Shown here: positions 8,333-15,834 of the stretch, one piece after another
How the letters are laid out: the number at the start of each line of letters is the position of its first letter
Position numbering within the stretch: the stretch's first letter is position 1
Source: Actinobacillus sp.
Lineage (GTDB): Bacteria; Pseudomonadota; Gammaproteobacteria; Enterobacterales; Pasteurellaceae
Direction of reading: 5' to 3'
Assembly: GCA_020026075.1 (NCBI GenBank)
Contig: JAHHQZ010000030.1
Span: 1 to 20,623, forward strand
DNA length: 20,623 nucleotides
Notes under the pieces: generated by a model
Seen by the model: the letters and a program-made list of their open reading frames with translations, nothing else
What the model was told of the DNA's origin: nothing
Database searches by the model: none
Translations under genes and position numbers: made by a program

Positions 8333-9832
8333 TTACGGCCTTGATGATGCGTCCTTTTGTGGCGTGGTTGGTAAGCCTAGCACTCGATGAACTTCTTTTT
8401 CGTCCGTTATTCCAGCGGTGATTTTTAGCCTTGCACTGTCGTGTAAACTTGGGTAATCCAAATCATATTGAGTGTACCATTGCAACGTGCCGTCTTGCTG
8501 TTGGTGATGTGTAACGTTCAATAATTGATACACGCCCACACGCCCTTTATAGCGATTTTCACCTTCTTTATTATTGCAACGGCGCAACAAACGCTGTGCT
8601 ATCACCAGCAACAGGCTATTGTCAATTTCCTGCTGGGTTATGCCCAGTTGTAGCAAACGCCCTACCGCAGAGCTGGCATCATTGGTGTGCAATGTGGATA
8701 ACACTAAATGCCCTGTTTGTGCAGCTCGTAGCGCCATTTTGGCACTTTCTTCATCACGAATTTCCCCAAGCATTATGACATCAGGATCTTGGCGTAAAAA
8801 CGTACGAAGTAAACGGCTAAATGTCAGCCCGATCGCACTATTTACTTGCGTTTGCACCACGCCTTCAATTTGCATTTCAATAGGATCTTCTGCGGTCATA
8901 ATGTTTTTTTCCGCATTGTTTAGCCAGCTTAATGCACTGTACAGCGTAATGCTTTTTCCGCTCCCCGTAGGGCCAGTAACGAGTATCAGCCCTTGCGGTT
9001 GGCTTAAAGCACGCTTTAATGTGTGCTGTTGCGTACTGGTCATTCCCAAAAGGGTGAAATCCGTTTGCAAAGGGGCATTTTGTTGAATACGCAATACGGC
9101 TTTTTCGCCGTGCTGAGTGGGCAAGGTTGAAAGGCGAAATTCCATTTCATCGCCTAGTGGGGTTTTGTGCTGAAAACTGCCATCTTGCGGTAAACGAAAT
9201 TCACTCACGTCCACTTCGGCTAAGTTTTTCAAACGAGCAATAAGCCTACGACCAATTTCTCTCGGTAAGCTTTCTGTTTTTTGTAGCACGCCATCAATGC
9301 GCAAGCGCACAATGGTTTCAGTTTGTTGAGGTTCTAAATGCAGATCAGAGGCAGATTGCTGTAAGGCACGCTCAAATAATTGATTAAGCAACAGCACAAT
9401 AGGGTCATCAGGGAATTCAGGTAAGCCCATTTTTTTGCCTTGTTCGTTGCTTGCGAATTGTGATGAATGTTTCATCATTTGGCGGACTTTATCCCCATCA
9501 CGGCGACTTTTCCGCCCCAAAATTCGTAAGGTGTTTTTCAAAAGAAAACTATCCAGCTCCACAGGTTCAATCATTTTTCCTGTAAGAAAACCAAAAGTTT
9601 CAAAAGCACTTAAATTGCTTGAACTTTCTACACCGAGCCACAGACGCTCGTTATCGTATTTTAAGGGCAAAGCTAAGTAGCGTAGCAATAAATGTTGCTG
9701 CTGCGTGTTCCATTCCCACAAATCATCAGTAATATCAAAACGCTGTCCAGCCCTTGAAAATAGCGAGGCTGGTAGCGTTGTGCTTGCCATTGAACGTGGT
9801 TTCGGTGCAGAGGTAATTGAAGATGTTGCCAT
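8333..9832 (-). CDS. pilB: Type IV pilus extension ATPase PilB
   Basis: GspE/PilB family hexameric ATPase that drives pilus extension from the cytoplasmic face. It has 499 residues. Motifs: Walker A GPTGSGKS (287-294), Asp box AEDPIE (314-319), Walker B VIMLGEIRDEE (352-362) and His box TGHLVLSTLHTNDA (373-386). The usual four-cysteine zinc site after the His box is reduced to a single cysteine (LLRRCNNKEG), so metal binding seems lost, and the N-terminal domain is short. The ATG at 9832 follows AGGA at a suitable distance. A pilA terminator lies upstream, so pilBCD may depend on read-through or on a separate promoter. Confidence 0.94.
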   Translation of the reverse strand: MATSSITSAPKPRSMASTTLPASLFSRAGQRFDITDDLWEWNTQQQHLLLRYLALPLKYDNERLWLGVESSSNLSAFETFGFLTGKMIEPVELDSFLLKNTLRILGRKSRRDGDKVRQMMKHSSQFASNEQGKKMGLPEFPDDPIVLLLNQLFERALQQSASDLHLEPQQTETIVRLRIDGVLQKTESLPREIGRRLIARLKNLAEVDVSEFRLPQDGSFQHKTPLGDEMEFRLSTLPTQHGEKAVLRIQQNAPLQTDFTLLGMTSTQQHTLKRALSQPQGLILVTGPTGSGKSITLYSALSWLNNAEKNIMTAEDPIEMQIEGVVQTQVNSAIGLTFSRLLRTFLRQDPDVIMLGEIRDEESAKMALRAAQTGHLVLSTLHTNDASSAVGRLLQLGITQQEIDNSLLLVIAQRLLRRCNNKEGENRYKGRVGVYQLLNVTHHQQQDGTLQWYTQYDLDYPSLHDSARLKITAGITDEKEVHRVLGLPTTPQKDASSRP

Positions 9833-9859
9833 ACAAAATTCCTAAAAAAATTCCAGCCT
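9832..9859 (-). repeat. Uptake-signal-like repeat between pilA and pilB
   Basis: Minus strand AGGCTGGAATTTTTTT then AGGAATTTTG. Its first half is also the downstream arm and T-run of the pilA terminator, and its second half includes the pilB ribosome site. Confidence 0.7.
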
Positions 9860-9874
9860 AGTGCGACTAGGCTG
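9844..9874 (-). terminator. Terminator of pilA
   Basis: Perfect 9-bp stem CAGCCTAGT / ACTAGGCTG around a 3-base loop (9854-9874), followed on the minus strand by GAATTTTTTT. It ends just before pilB, so it may set a high pilA to low pilBCD ratio. Confidence 0.85.
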
Positions 9875-9882
9875 AATATTTG

Positions 9883-10311
9883 TTAACCACAAAAACCTGC
9901 TGGGAAATATTCATTGCCGCCTGTACATTTAGTCGTCCACTTAATTTCACCTTTTTTCGGTGGCGTTAAGGTGTAGCTTATGCCTTTTAAGTTGTCCTTC
10001 CCTTTCACGGTAATCACACCATTGACCACAACCACAGATTCAATACGCCCTTTGTTCTTCAAGACTGGTTGAATACCGTGCTTGCCATTACTGCAATCTT
10101 TCACATCACCTAAATCAAAATGACATAAATCCACTTCGGTTTTGTAAGGGGCGGAGGCTTGAATAAGTTCGGTCATTGCCGCTTTTTTGGTGTAGCTTTG
10201 ATAAGATGGAATCGCAATAGTGGCGAGAATTGCCACAATGGCGATGACGATCATAAGTTCAATTAAGGTAAAACCCCGCTGCCAGCGGCGTTGCTTAAAC
10301 AATGGTTGCAT
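9883..10311 (-). CDS. pilA: Type IV major pilin PilA (competence pilus)
   Basis: Prepilin of 142 residues. I start at the ATG at 10311, not further upstream, because an AAGGA site lies eight bases before it and because this gives a short class-III leader: 13 residues ending RWQRG, then mature FTLIELMIVIAIVAILATIA with the invariant E at +5. After the hydrophobic N-terminal helix comes a small globular domain with four cysteines (CHFDLGDVKDC and the C-terminal CTGGNEYFPAGFC), probably two disulfides, the second enclosing the D-region loop. The mature pilin is small. It is the first gene of the pil cluster and is probably switched on by CRP with Sxy from the site at 10398-10419. PilD would process it. 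Confidence 0.94.
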   Translation of the reverse strand: MQPLFKQRRWQRGFTLIELMIVIAIVAILATIAIPSYQSYTKKAAMTELIQASAPYKTEVDLCHFDLGDVKDCSNGKHGIQPVLKNKGRIESVVVVNGVITVKGKDNLKGISYTLTPPKKGEIKWTTKCTGGNEYFPAGFCG

Positions 10312-10397
10312 AGCGTAGTCCTTATAATAAAATGATGCGATTTTTACGCCACGCAGTATGCAACGCCCTGTACATTTGGGCAAAAGGCAAGCGTCCG

Positions 10398-10419
10398 TTT
10401 TGCGATCGGCATCGCAAAA
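10398..10419 (-). promoter_or_regulatory. CRP-S (Sxy-dependent competence) site between pilA and ampD
   Basis: Two inverted half sites, TTTTGCGATC and ATCGCAAAA, with nearly perfect dyad symmetry. The C in GCGATC instead of the T of canonical TGTGA marks the Pasteurellaceae CRP-S class, which needs Sxy (TfoX) as well as CRP. It is about 87 bases upstream of the pilA start and 22 bases before the ampD start, so it most likely activates pilA. Confidence 0.88.
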
Positions 10420-10440
10420 ATTCTCAAAGAAAGGTCAAAA

Positions 10441-11010
10441 ATGGATAAATTTTTAATTGAAAATGGTGAAATATTAAATGTAAGGCAAGTGCCATCGCCG
10501 CACTTTGATGCTCGCCCACAAGGTGCAATGGGCGAAATTTCGCTTTTGGTCATTCACTATATTAGCCTGCCGCCTGATGAATTTGGGGCGAATTTTATTG
10601 ATGATTTTTTTCAAGGTCGCCTTGATCCCAACGCTCACCCCTACTTTGAACACCTTGCAAATGTGCGAGTTTCTGCGCATTGTTTAATCAATCGTAAGGG
10701 TGAAATCACCCAGTACGTTAATTTAAACGACCGTGCGTGGCACGCTGGTTTGTCGCAATGGCAAGGGCGTGAAAAATGTAACGACTTCGCCATCGGCATT
10801 GAATTAGAAGGCTCCAATAACCAGCCCTTCACCGCCGCCCAATACGACACGCTCGTAAAACTTACCCACGTCATACAAAAAAACTATCCGCAGATCACTT
10901 CCGATCGCATCGTAGGCCACTGCCACATTGCCCCCGAACGCAAAATCGATCCTGGCCAATATTTCGACTGGGAAGGCTACTTCAACGCCTTAAAGGCAAG
11001 GCCGGAATAA
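10441..11010 (+). CDS. ampD: 1,6-anhydro-N-acetylmuramyl-L-alanine amidase AmpD
   Basis: Cytoplasmic zinc amidase that cuts the peptide from anhydro-muropeptides during cell-wall recycling; in relatives, its loss can induce AmpC beta-lactamase. It has 189 residues. The likely zinc ligands are H39 (LLVIHYIS), H160 and D170 (GHCHIAPERKIDPGQ), with K168 at the catalytic position; the His-to-Asp spacing of ten equals that of E. coli AmpD. The block RVSAHCLINRKGEITQYV is typical of the amidase_2 family. AAAGG precedes the ATG. It is divergent from pilA, as in H. influenzae. An inverted pair of uptake-signal-like repeats covers its stop codon. Confidence 0.95.
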   Translation: MDKFLIENGEILNVRQVPSPHFDARPQGAMGEISLLVIHYISLPPDEFGANFIDDFFQGRLDPNAHPYFEHLANVRVSAHCLINRKGEITQYVNLNDRAWHAGLSQWQGREKCNDFAIGIELEGSNNQPFTAAQYDTLVKLTHVIQKNYPQITSDRIVGHCHIAPERKIDPGQYFDWEGYFNALKARPE

Positions 11011-11040
11011 TCCACAAAATTTTGGAAAGAATTCCAGCCT
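10999..11040. repeat. Inverted pair of uptake-signal-like repeats at the end of ampD
   Basis: The plus-strand copy (10999-11025) reads AGGCCGGAATAATCC then AAAATTTTGG. The minus-strand copy (11012-11040) reads AGGCTGGAATTC then CCAAAATTTTG. They share the central AAAATTTT and together form an inverted repeat with arms AGGCCGGAAT / ATTCCAGCCT (one mismatch). It could act as a weak ampD terminator, although no T-run follows. Confidence 0.7.
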
Positions 11041-11053
11041 TCTAAAATTAGCT

Positions 11054-11226
11054 CTTAAAAGAAAAAATCAACGGCACGTGAGGCAATGTGATTGATAGCC
11101 TTGGACTTTGTGCCAGTATTTTCAGCATTATAACCACACTCGCTTACAGCATCATTCGCCTCACGTCTGCGTTTTCTAACGACCGACTGTCATTACAATG
11201 AGCAACGGCTATGATATTCAACATTT
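11054..11226 (-). other. Unassigned 170-bp element downstream of recC
   Basis: Between ampD and recC. On the minus strand one frame, closed at the end of the element, reads KRRREANDAVSECGYNAENT and then GTKSKAINHIASRAVDFFF before a stop at about 11054. A second frame starts MLNIIAVAHCNDSRSLENAD with one internal stop. A 9-bp perfect inverted repeat (ACGTGAGGC at 11076-11084, GCCTCACGT at 11158-11166) brackets part of it. No ribosome site or intact gene is convincing. It may be a remnant of a small phage-type gene or a structured dispersed element; I do not assign a function. Confidence 0.35.
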
Positions 11227-11230
11227 AAGC

Positions 11231-11251
11231 AAAAATACGATTTATTTCGTA
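11231..11251 (-). terminator. Possible weak terminator after recC
   Basis: Minus strand TACGA, a 6-base loop, TCGTA, then TTTTT. The stem is only five base pairs but is correctly placed about 40 bases after the recC stop. Confidence 0.4.
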
Positions 11252-11291
11252 ATCAATACCCTTTAACGCAAATGCCAGTGGGGAACGGAAA

Positions 11292-14200
11292 TTAGGCTTT
11301 CTTTTTACTCCCTTTCTTCGTGCCGTTGAGATTTAGTTTCCCAAACCAAATTTGCATTTCTTCGGCAAGAGGTTCGCTGAAAGCGGATAAATCTTGCTGT
11401 TTGCCTAAGCGTTGCCAGTAGATGTCGTGCTTGTGACTGTGGGATTTTTTCGTGCTGAGATCGCTTAACAAGCCTACCATTGTGTCAGCGTCTTTTTCTT
11501 TTTGGCTAAGCCAATCCATCAGGCTTGGGCTTGGCACAAGGCACGGCTGGCGTTGCCCTAGCAAAAAGGCGCTGACGTAGCGTTGTAGCAGGGCTTTTGC
11601 GTTGTCGGCGCTAGGTTCTGCCAAGCTAATTTGGGTGTAATCAAAGCCTTTGTTGGTTTTGCCGATAATCAAGGCAGGCCGTAATTTTTCGCAAAATTCC
11701 GACCTTGCCAATAGGCACAAATAGGCGAGCCACGCTTGGATAATGCGTTTAGGGCTGTCCAAACTGCGCAAGGATTTATCCTGCCAAAAAATTTCGCCCA
11801 TAGGCGTTGCAACACAGTCTGCCAAATAGCCCACAAGGCGAAGGTTGAGCGTGGTGCTTTCGTTGATGGCAAGGCTAAGCGGTATGGAAATATCCTGCGG
11901 TGCTGGCGTGGTTTCTGGGATATTTTGGTTGCAAAAATCCATAAATTCGGCGACGTTTTTTTCGTTTTCTTGACGTTGCAATTCACCAAACACCCCACGT
12001 GGCAGCACGCCTTTCACCGTCCATTTTTGCCAAAAATCTTCTGGGCTGGCATGGCTTTCCATCGTGGTGAGCAAATCTTGGTCAAGCCAGTAATTGCTGA
12101 GATTATCCAACGCAAAATTTTCACTTTCCGCAATGCGCGCGGTTTGTTTGTCAAAGTAGCAGCCGAGTTGTTTTTCAAAGAAATATTTCAGCGGATGCTG
12201 TAAAAACGCCAGCAGGCGATCCCATTCGATCACAATTTCCGTGCCGGTTTTTTGGTTCAACGCCATTTCCAGTAGGTCGGAATTTTCCGTGAAATTTTGA
12301 TCTAAAAACGGCAAGCTTTCCGCTGGTTTAGTGGGTTGCGCCATTGCCAGCCAGTTGCGTGCGAAAGAGGGGTAATCGCCTTGAAAGTTTTTCGCCGAAA
12401 ATACGTTCATTGCGTGTTCTCGCACGAGGCGGCTGTACCATAATTTTTCACTTTCGGTCGCACGCATTTGATCAGGCGATAAATTCATCACTAAGTAGCC
12501 CAGTAACTGGCTGACCAAAACGGAAGGCTCTTTTACGCTGTCGTCCACGATGGAGCGTCCAACGTAGCTGATGTAAAGGGTGTCTTGGGCGGACAGTAGC
12601 GCCTCTAAGAACAAATAGCGATCGTCATCACGGCGGAAACGATCGCCTTTTTGGTGATGATATTGCATTAAATCAAAGCTGTTCGGCACGTCCACACGTG
12701 GGTACTCGCCGTCATTCATTCCCAGCAAGCATACTACTTTAAACGGCACAGAACGCATTGGCATTAAGGTGCAGAAATTCACTTTACCCAGCGTAAAACG
12801 GTAATTATTGCCCTGAATTTGCAATGCCTCGTTAAGTTTTTGTGCGATAACTTCGGCGCAGATCGGCGCTTGATAGTCGCCTTTCTCTACCTGTTCACGT
12901 AAATTTGTGAACGTTTCACTTAAAAAACGCCACACTTCGCCTTGTTGAGTTTCATCGAGAAAATCCGTAATGAGCGTATCAAGAGCGTTTTGCCATTCTT
13001 CAATACGATGATTTTCTGTTAAAAATTCCTGCCAGTGCCAAAGTTTATGGATAAATTGTGCCAGTTTGCCCGCCAGTTCTTCCTGCATTCCATCGGTACC
13101 GTCCAATGCCAAACCGCCTTCCCATAAGCCGTCCTGTTCACGCAAACTAAAACCAAGCAATAATCGCTCCAGACCGGCTAGCCACGCATTGTAATTTTGG
13201 GTTGCCGCATTTTTTTCTTTGCTTAGCCCATAACGTACGCCGGAATTTTTCACCCAAAAATGAATTTGTTCCAGCTCGTCTTCTTGTATGCCAAAACGCT
13301 GACGAATGGTTGGCACATCTAAGAATGCCAGTATTTCTTCGGCACTAAATTCGCTTTCTTTCAAGGCCAGCAAATGCAAGAAATTGGCGATAACCACGTC
13401 CGTTTCGGTTAAGGATTTATCCGCAATGGCGAATGGAATGTGTGGCTCGTTTTGCCCAAAAACTGCTTGAATGTAAGGCGTGTAAGCATCAATATTCGCC
13501 ACCATTACCACTACATCTTTGGGGAACATAGGATCATCAGCGTTATTGAAACGGCGTAGTAAATAGTCATACAGCGCCTCCACTTCACGCATTGGACTGT
13601 AACAGTTATGAATGGTCAGGCTTTCATCATTTGGCTGCCACTGCAAACTTTGCGGTGCATTGGGTGCGAAGTGCAAAATGCTATCCTGCACCTGTTGCAA
13701 CAAGGTGCGTGGCGTGTCATCACTTGGCGTAACGTAAGCCTCAATTTCTTGAATATGAAAATTTTCGCCCCCTGCATTGGCCATTTCTGTTAATAAATAC
13801 AGAAAATCTCGTCCCATTTTCCCCCACATCGCCAGTAGCGGATTGCCCTGTGCGAGCGTTTCATCGTAGCTGGTTATTTCACTGTTTTCAGAGTTGATAT
13901 TTTCCACTTGCTCGGCAGTTAGCCAGTCTTTGCCTTGCCATTCTTGCTGTGTTTGGTTTTTGTCGTAATGCAAACGCTGACGCAATAGGGCTTTTTGCCA
14001 AAGTTTGGCATCCACCACATCACCCCAGTAAGCTTGACAACCATTGGTAAAAAACAAATGCACATCGCAATATTGGCTCAATGCTTGCAAGGTTTGTAAA
14101 TGGGCTAACGGCAAGGCGGAAATGCCAAAAATGAACAAACGTTTCGGTAAATTTTCAGGGGCTTTTTGAGCCAATAAGGAAAGAAAAGCTTGATGTAAAT

Positions 14201-14867
14201 TCGCACGGTGCAACACCGTTGTACTCGCAAGCCCTAAGCGTGCATTTTCTTGCTGAATATCCGCAATTACTGCACGCCAAAGGCAAGCTTGCCATTGTAA
14301 ATGCTCGCTAATTTGCTGTTGAAAAACCGTCCACTTTTGCGAGTTTTGCTGAAATTGCGCTAGCACGGCAGTATCATCTTTTCCCTCCCACAAGCGAATC
14401 CAATCAGGGCGATACACTAAATATTGGTCAAATAAATCGGCGATCTTATAAGCAAGCTGATAGGTTTTGAGCTGTAAGAAATCTTGCTCACGGTGATCGT
14501 GATCATTATTGATTTGCAAATACCCACGCAAAGGCGCAAAAGCAGGCAAAGGCAATAATTCAGGCAGCAAACGCATTAAACGCCAAATGAGATTATCCTT
14601 CTGCAAAGCACTTTGTTCTTCAACATTCGGTAAGTTATCTCGATAAAGTTGCCAAATAAAACTCGCTGGCATTGGGTAGTTGATATTCGCAGCAACGCCT
14701 TGCGCTTGTGCAATTTGCCAGTTAAGCCATTGTTCCATACCAGGACTTTGTACAAGAATAGTTTCAGCATCAAGGGGATTTGTGAGCGGGGTATTTTGCA
14801 TAAAATACAGCAAAATATCTTTTTGCGTTTCCAATAAGTTGGAATAGTAAATATTAAAGTTCGCCAT
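11292..14867 (-). CDS. recC: Exodeoxyribonuclease V gamma subunit RecC
   Basis: RecC is the Chi-scanning subunit of the RecBCD helicase-nuclease, which processes double-strand ends and degrades or recombines linear DNA. It has 1191 residues, slightly longer than E. coli RecC. Strong family blocks: near the N-terminus ILVQSPGMEQWLNWQIAQ, ANINYPMPASFIWQLYRD and DLFDQYLVYRPDW, then FIFGISALPLAHLQTLQALS; centrally TLMPMRSVPFKVVCLLGMND, GDRFRRDDDRYLFLEALLSA and LYISYVGRSI. As expected for RecC it lacks working helicase motifs. The ATG at 14867 has a poor ribosome site but starts at the usual place for the family. recB and recD are not adjacent. Uptake-signal-like repeats occur at 11680, 12274 and 13237, with a variant at 13010. 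Confidence 0.95.
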   Translation of the reverse strand: MANFNIYYSNLLETQKDILLYFMQNTPLTNPLDAETILVQSPGMEQWLNWQIAQAQGVAANINYPMPASFIWQLYRDNLPNVEEQSALQKDNLIWRLMRLLPELLPLPAFAPLRGYLQINNDHDHREQDFLQLKTYQLAYKIADLFDQYLVYRPDWIRLWEGKDDTAVLAQFQQNSQKWTVFQQQISEHLQWQACLWRAVIADIQQENARLGLASTTVLHRANLHQAFLSLLAQKAPENLPKRLFIFGISALPLAHLQTLQALSQYCDVHLFFTNGCQAYWGDVVDAKLWQKALLRQRLHYDKNQTQQEWQGKDWLTAEQVENINSENSEITSYDETLAQGNPLLAMWGKMGRDFLYLLTEMANAGGENFHIQEIEAYVTPSDDTPRTLLQQVQDSILHFAPNAPQSLQWQPNDESLTIHNCYSPMREVEALYDYLLRRFNNADDPMFPKDVVVMVANIDAYTPYIQAVFGQNEPHIPFAIADKSLTETDVVIANFLHLLALKESEFSAEEILAFLDVPTIRQRFGIQEDELEQIHFWVKNSGVRYGLSKEKNAATQNYNAWLAGLERLLLGFSLREQDGLWEGGLALDGTDGMQEELAGKLAQFIHKLWHWQEFLTENHRIEEWQNALDTLITDFLDETQQGEVWRFLSETFTNLREQVEKGDYQAPICAEVIAQKLNEALQIQGNNYRFTLGKVNFCTLMPMRSVPFKVVCLLGMNDGEYPRVDVPNSFDLMQYHHQKGDRFRRDDDRYLFLEALLSAQDTLYISYVGRSIVDDSVKEPSVLVSQLLGYLVMNLSPDQMRATESEKLWYSRLVREHAMNVFSAKNFQGDYPSFARNWLAMAQPTKPAESLPFLDQNFTENSDLLEMALNQKTGTEIVIEWDRLLAFLQHPLKYFFEKQLGCYFDKQTARIAESENFALDNLSNYWLDQDLLTTMESHASPEDFWQKWTVKGVLPRGVFGELQRQENEKNVAEFMDFCNQNIPETTPAPQDISIPLSLAINESTTLNLRLVGYLADCVATPMGEIFWQDKSLRSLDSPKRIIQAWLAYLCLLARSEFCEKLRPALIIGKTNKGFDYTQISLAEPSADNAKALLQRYVSAFLLGQRQPCLVPSPSLMDWLSQKEKDADTMVGLLSDLSTKKSHSHKHDIYWQRLGKQQDLSAFSEPLAEEMQIWFGKLNLNGTKKGSKKKA
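11680..11706 (-). repeat. Uptake-signal-like repeat in recC
   Basis: Minus strand AAGGTCGGAATTTTGCG then AAAAATTACG. Confidence 0.65.
12274..12300 (+). repeat. Uptake-signal-like repeat in recC
   Basis: AGGTCGGAATTTTCCGTG then AAATTTTGA. Confidence 0.7.
13237..13263 (+). repeat. Uptake-signal-like repeat in recC
   Basis: ACGCCGGAATTTTTCACCC then AAAAATGA; the second AT tract is weaker than in other copies. A further variant on the minus strand at 13010-13037 reads GGCAGGAATTTTTAACAG then AAAATC. Confidence 0.55.
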
Positions 14868-14900
14868 TTTTTATTAAGCCGTTGGGAAAAAATAAGTGGT

Positions 14901-14930
14901 AGTTTATCGCCCATTTTTTTCATAGGTCAA
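14901..14930 (-). promoter_or_regulatory. Probable sigma-70 promoter of recC
   Basis: Minus strand TTGACC (14925-14930), an 18-base spacer and TAAACT (14901-14906), about 34 bases before the recC ATG. Confidence 0.5.
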
Positions 14931-15006
14931 TAAAAAACTCATATCATCAAACTATCTCATCGTAGACGAGTAAATCGCAAAAAAACCACCGATATTATTC
15001 CAGCCT

Positions 15007-15159
15007 AAGCAGATTTTACATTTCCTCATCGCCGCCGTTGTGGGATTTATTTTGGCGTTCGCTTTTCAGCAAGGGCGAAAAATAGAAAACACCCAAGCCC
15101 ACAACGCTATAAAAAAACTAATTCAAACGGAGCAACCAGCCTTTACCTACTGGCATTGA
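15007..15159 (+). pseudogene. Truncated phage inner-membrane spanin (Rz/LysB-like) fragment
   Basis: An open stretch of 50 codons reads FLIAAVVGFILAFAFQQGRK, one membrane segment followed by a short polar helix-like tail (IENTQAHNAIKKLIQTEQ), then a stop at 15157-15159. Phage i-spanins have such an N-terminal membrane anchor but a much longer periplasmic part. There is no start codon in frame: the frame is open only back to 14974, after TAA. A lipoprotein frame overlaps its end, as in Rz/Rz1 pairs. This looks like the left edge of the prophage remnant, with both ends of the gene damaged. Confidence 0.5.
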
Positions 15160-15347
15160 CCGCCTGCTCAACCCCTAACCTAACCGCCCCCAAAAGCCCC
15201 CTAATCTGCCCCAGTGTCGCCCAACGCCTCCACACCAATGGCGATCTTTTAAATTACGCCATCAAAAGCAAGGCAATGATCAAGTCTTGCCAGCTGGAAA
15301 TCCAGCACTTGAATGACTGTATTTTTATTCATAATAACGCCTTGTAA
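15156..15347 (+). CDS. Phage outer-membrane spanin lipoprotein (Rz1/LysC-like), start uncertain
   Basis: The reading frame contains a lipobox: upstream hydrophobic codons give SLYLLALTAC, so lipidation at that cysteine is likely. Codons before 15156 belong to the signal peptide, so the TTG at 15156 is only a formal start; no ATG is present upstream in frame. The mature part carries TNGDLLNYAIKSK and later cysteines, matching the TNGDL block of Rz1-like o-spanins. It overlaps the i-spanin-like fragment in another frame, the classic nested arrangement, which supports the call. Its partner is truncated, so it is probably not functional in lysis. Confidence 0.55.
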   Translation: MTACSTPNLTAPKSPLICPSVAQRLHTNGDLLNYAIKSKAMIKSCQLEIQHLNDCIFIHNNAL

Positions 15348-15420
15348 TGCGTACCCCTTTTAATTTCACCTTTGTCTAATCGCCCTTACAAACCGATCCA
15401 TATGTCGGAAAGATAAAACA

Positions 15421-15439
15421 AGGGGGCTTGCCCCTTTTT
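15421..15439 (+). terminator. Possible small phage terminator
   Basis: AAGGGGGC, two bases, then GCCCCTTTTT: a G/C stem with one bulge and a T-run, after the spanin genes and just before a small open frame at 15440. Confidence 0.5.
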
Positions 15440-15532
15440 ATGTCAACCCCCTTTTCACACACAAAACCGCAAGCCTTACGCTGTAACAGTTGCGAAAATA
15501 TCGCCACTTTTTTAACAACAATTTCAGCATAA
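15440..15532 (+). CDS. Small 30-residue phage-region ORF with a CxxC pair
   Basis: Begins MSTPFSHTKPQALRCNSCEN and ends at a TAA at 15530-15532. A single CNSC knuckle suggests the first half of a zinc ribbon whose second half is absent. No strong ribosome site: the start lies just beyond a terminator-like hairpin. It may be the truncated start of a small phage zinc-finger protein, or chance. Function unknown. Confidence 0.3.
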   Translation: MSTPFSHTKPQALRCNSCENIATFLTTISA

Positions 15533-15539
15533 GGACTTT

Positions 15540-15605
15540 ATGGATATTGCCGACCACGCTCAACAAAGCGAAGAATTACACCTAAATCTTAAGCAACGCC
15601 GATAA
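15540..15605 (+). pseudogene. N-terminal fragment of a TraR/DksA-type phage zinc-finger protein
   Basis: ATG with AAGGA upstream, giving MDIADHAQQSEELHLNLKQR and one further arginine before a stop. The MDIAD-Q-EE-H start resembles small TraR/DksA C4 zinc-finger proteins of P2-like phages, but the cysteines are missing. The sequence runs directly into the C-terminal part of a gpR-like gene in another frame, so a deletion has probably joined the two. Confidence 0.5.
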
Positions 15606-15834
15606 CGAAAACGCCGTCACCTTTGAAATTGAACCGCTCAATGATGACAGCTACGACTTGATGATCAAAATTCCCCTAACGGAGCGAGTGATTGTCAAAG
15701 ACAACGGCGAGGCTTTAGAAATCTACCACGCCCAAGAACCCACCCTAGACGACAACGGCATACAAAGCCTAGCCGTATACAACGAGCGAGAACAGGGAAA
15801 GCGTGAGTTTTCCCACAAGCGAGATGAAAAATGA
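15586..15834 (+). pseudogene. C-terminal part of a P2 gpR-like tail completion protein
   Basis: Open from 15586 without a start codon and ending at TGA 15832-15834. The block VTFEIEPLNDDSYDLMIKIP followed by LTERVIVKDNGEALEIYHAQ corresponds to the C-terminal region of phage P2 R (a Phe-Asp-Ile-Ser block followed by LTERTLV). It overlaps the next gene as ATGA, and in P2 R precedes S, so the R-S junction is intact while the N-terminal half of R is lost. Confidence 0.65.

Noticed and set aside
8574..9086. A 170-codon frame opposite to pilB and a 155-codon frame opposite to recC (11736-12203)
   Set aside because: Both are antisense to well-conserved genes, lack ribosome sites and show no family pattern.
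10312..10383. The longer 166-residue form of PilA
   Set aside because: It would put 24 extra residues before a standard class-III leader; the downstream ATG has a good AAGGA site.
11076..11166. A retron-type inverted repeat pair (msr/msd)
   Set aside because: No reverse transcriptase gene nearby and no recognisable msr or msd structure; recC and ampD are ordinary neighbours.
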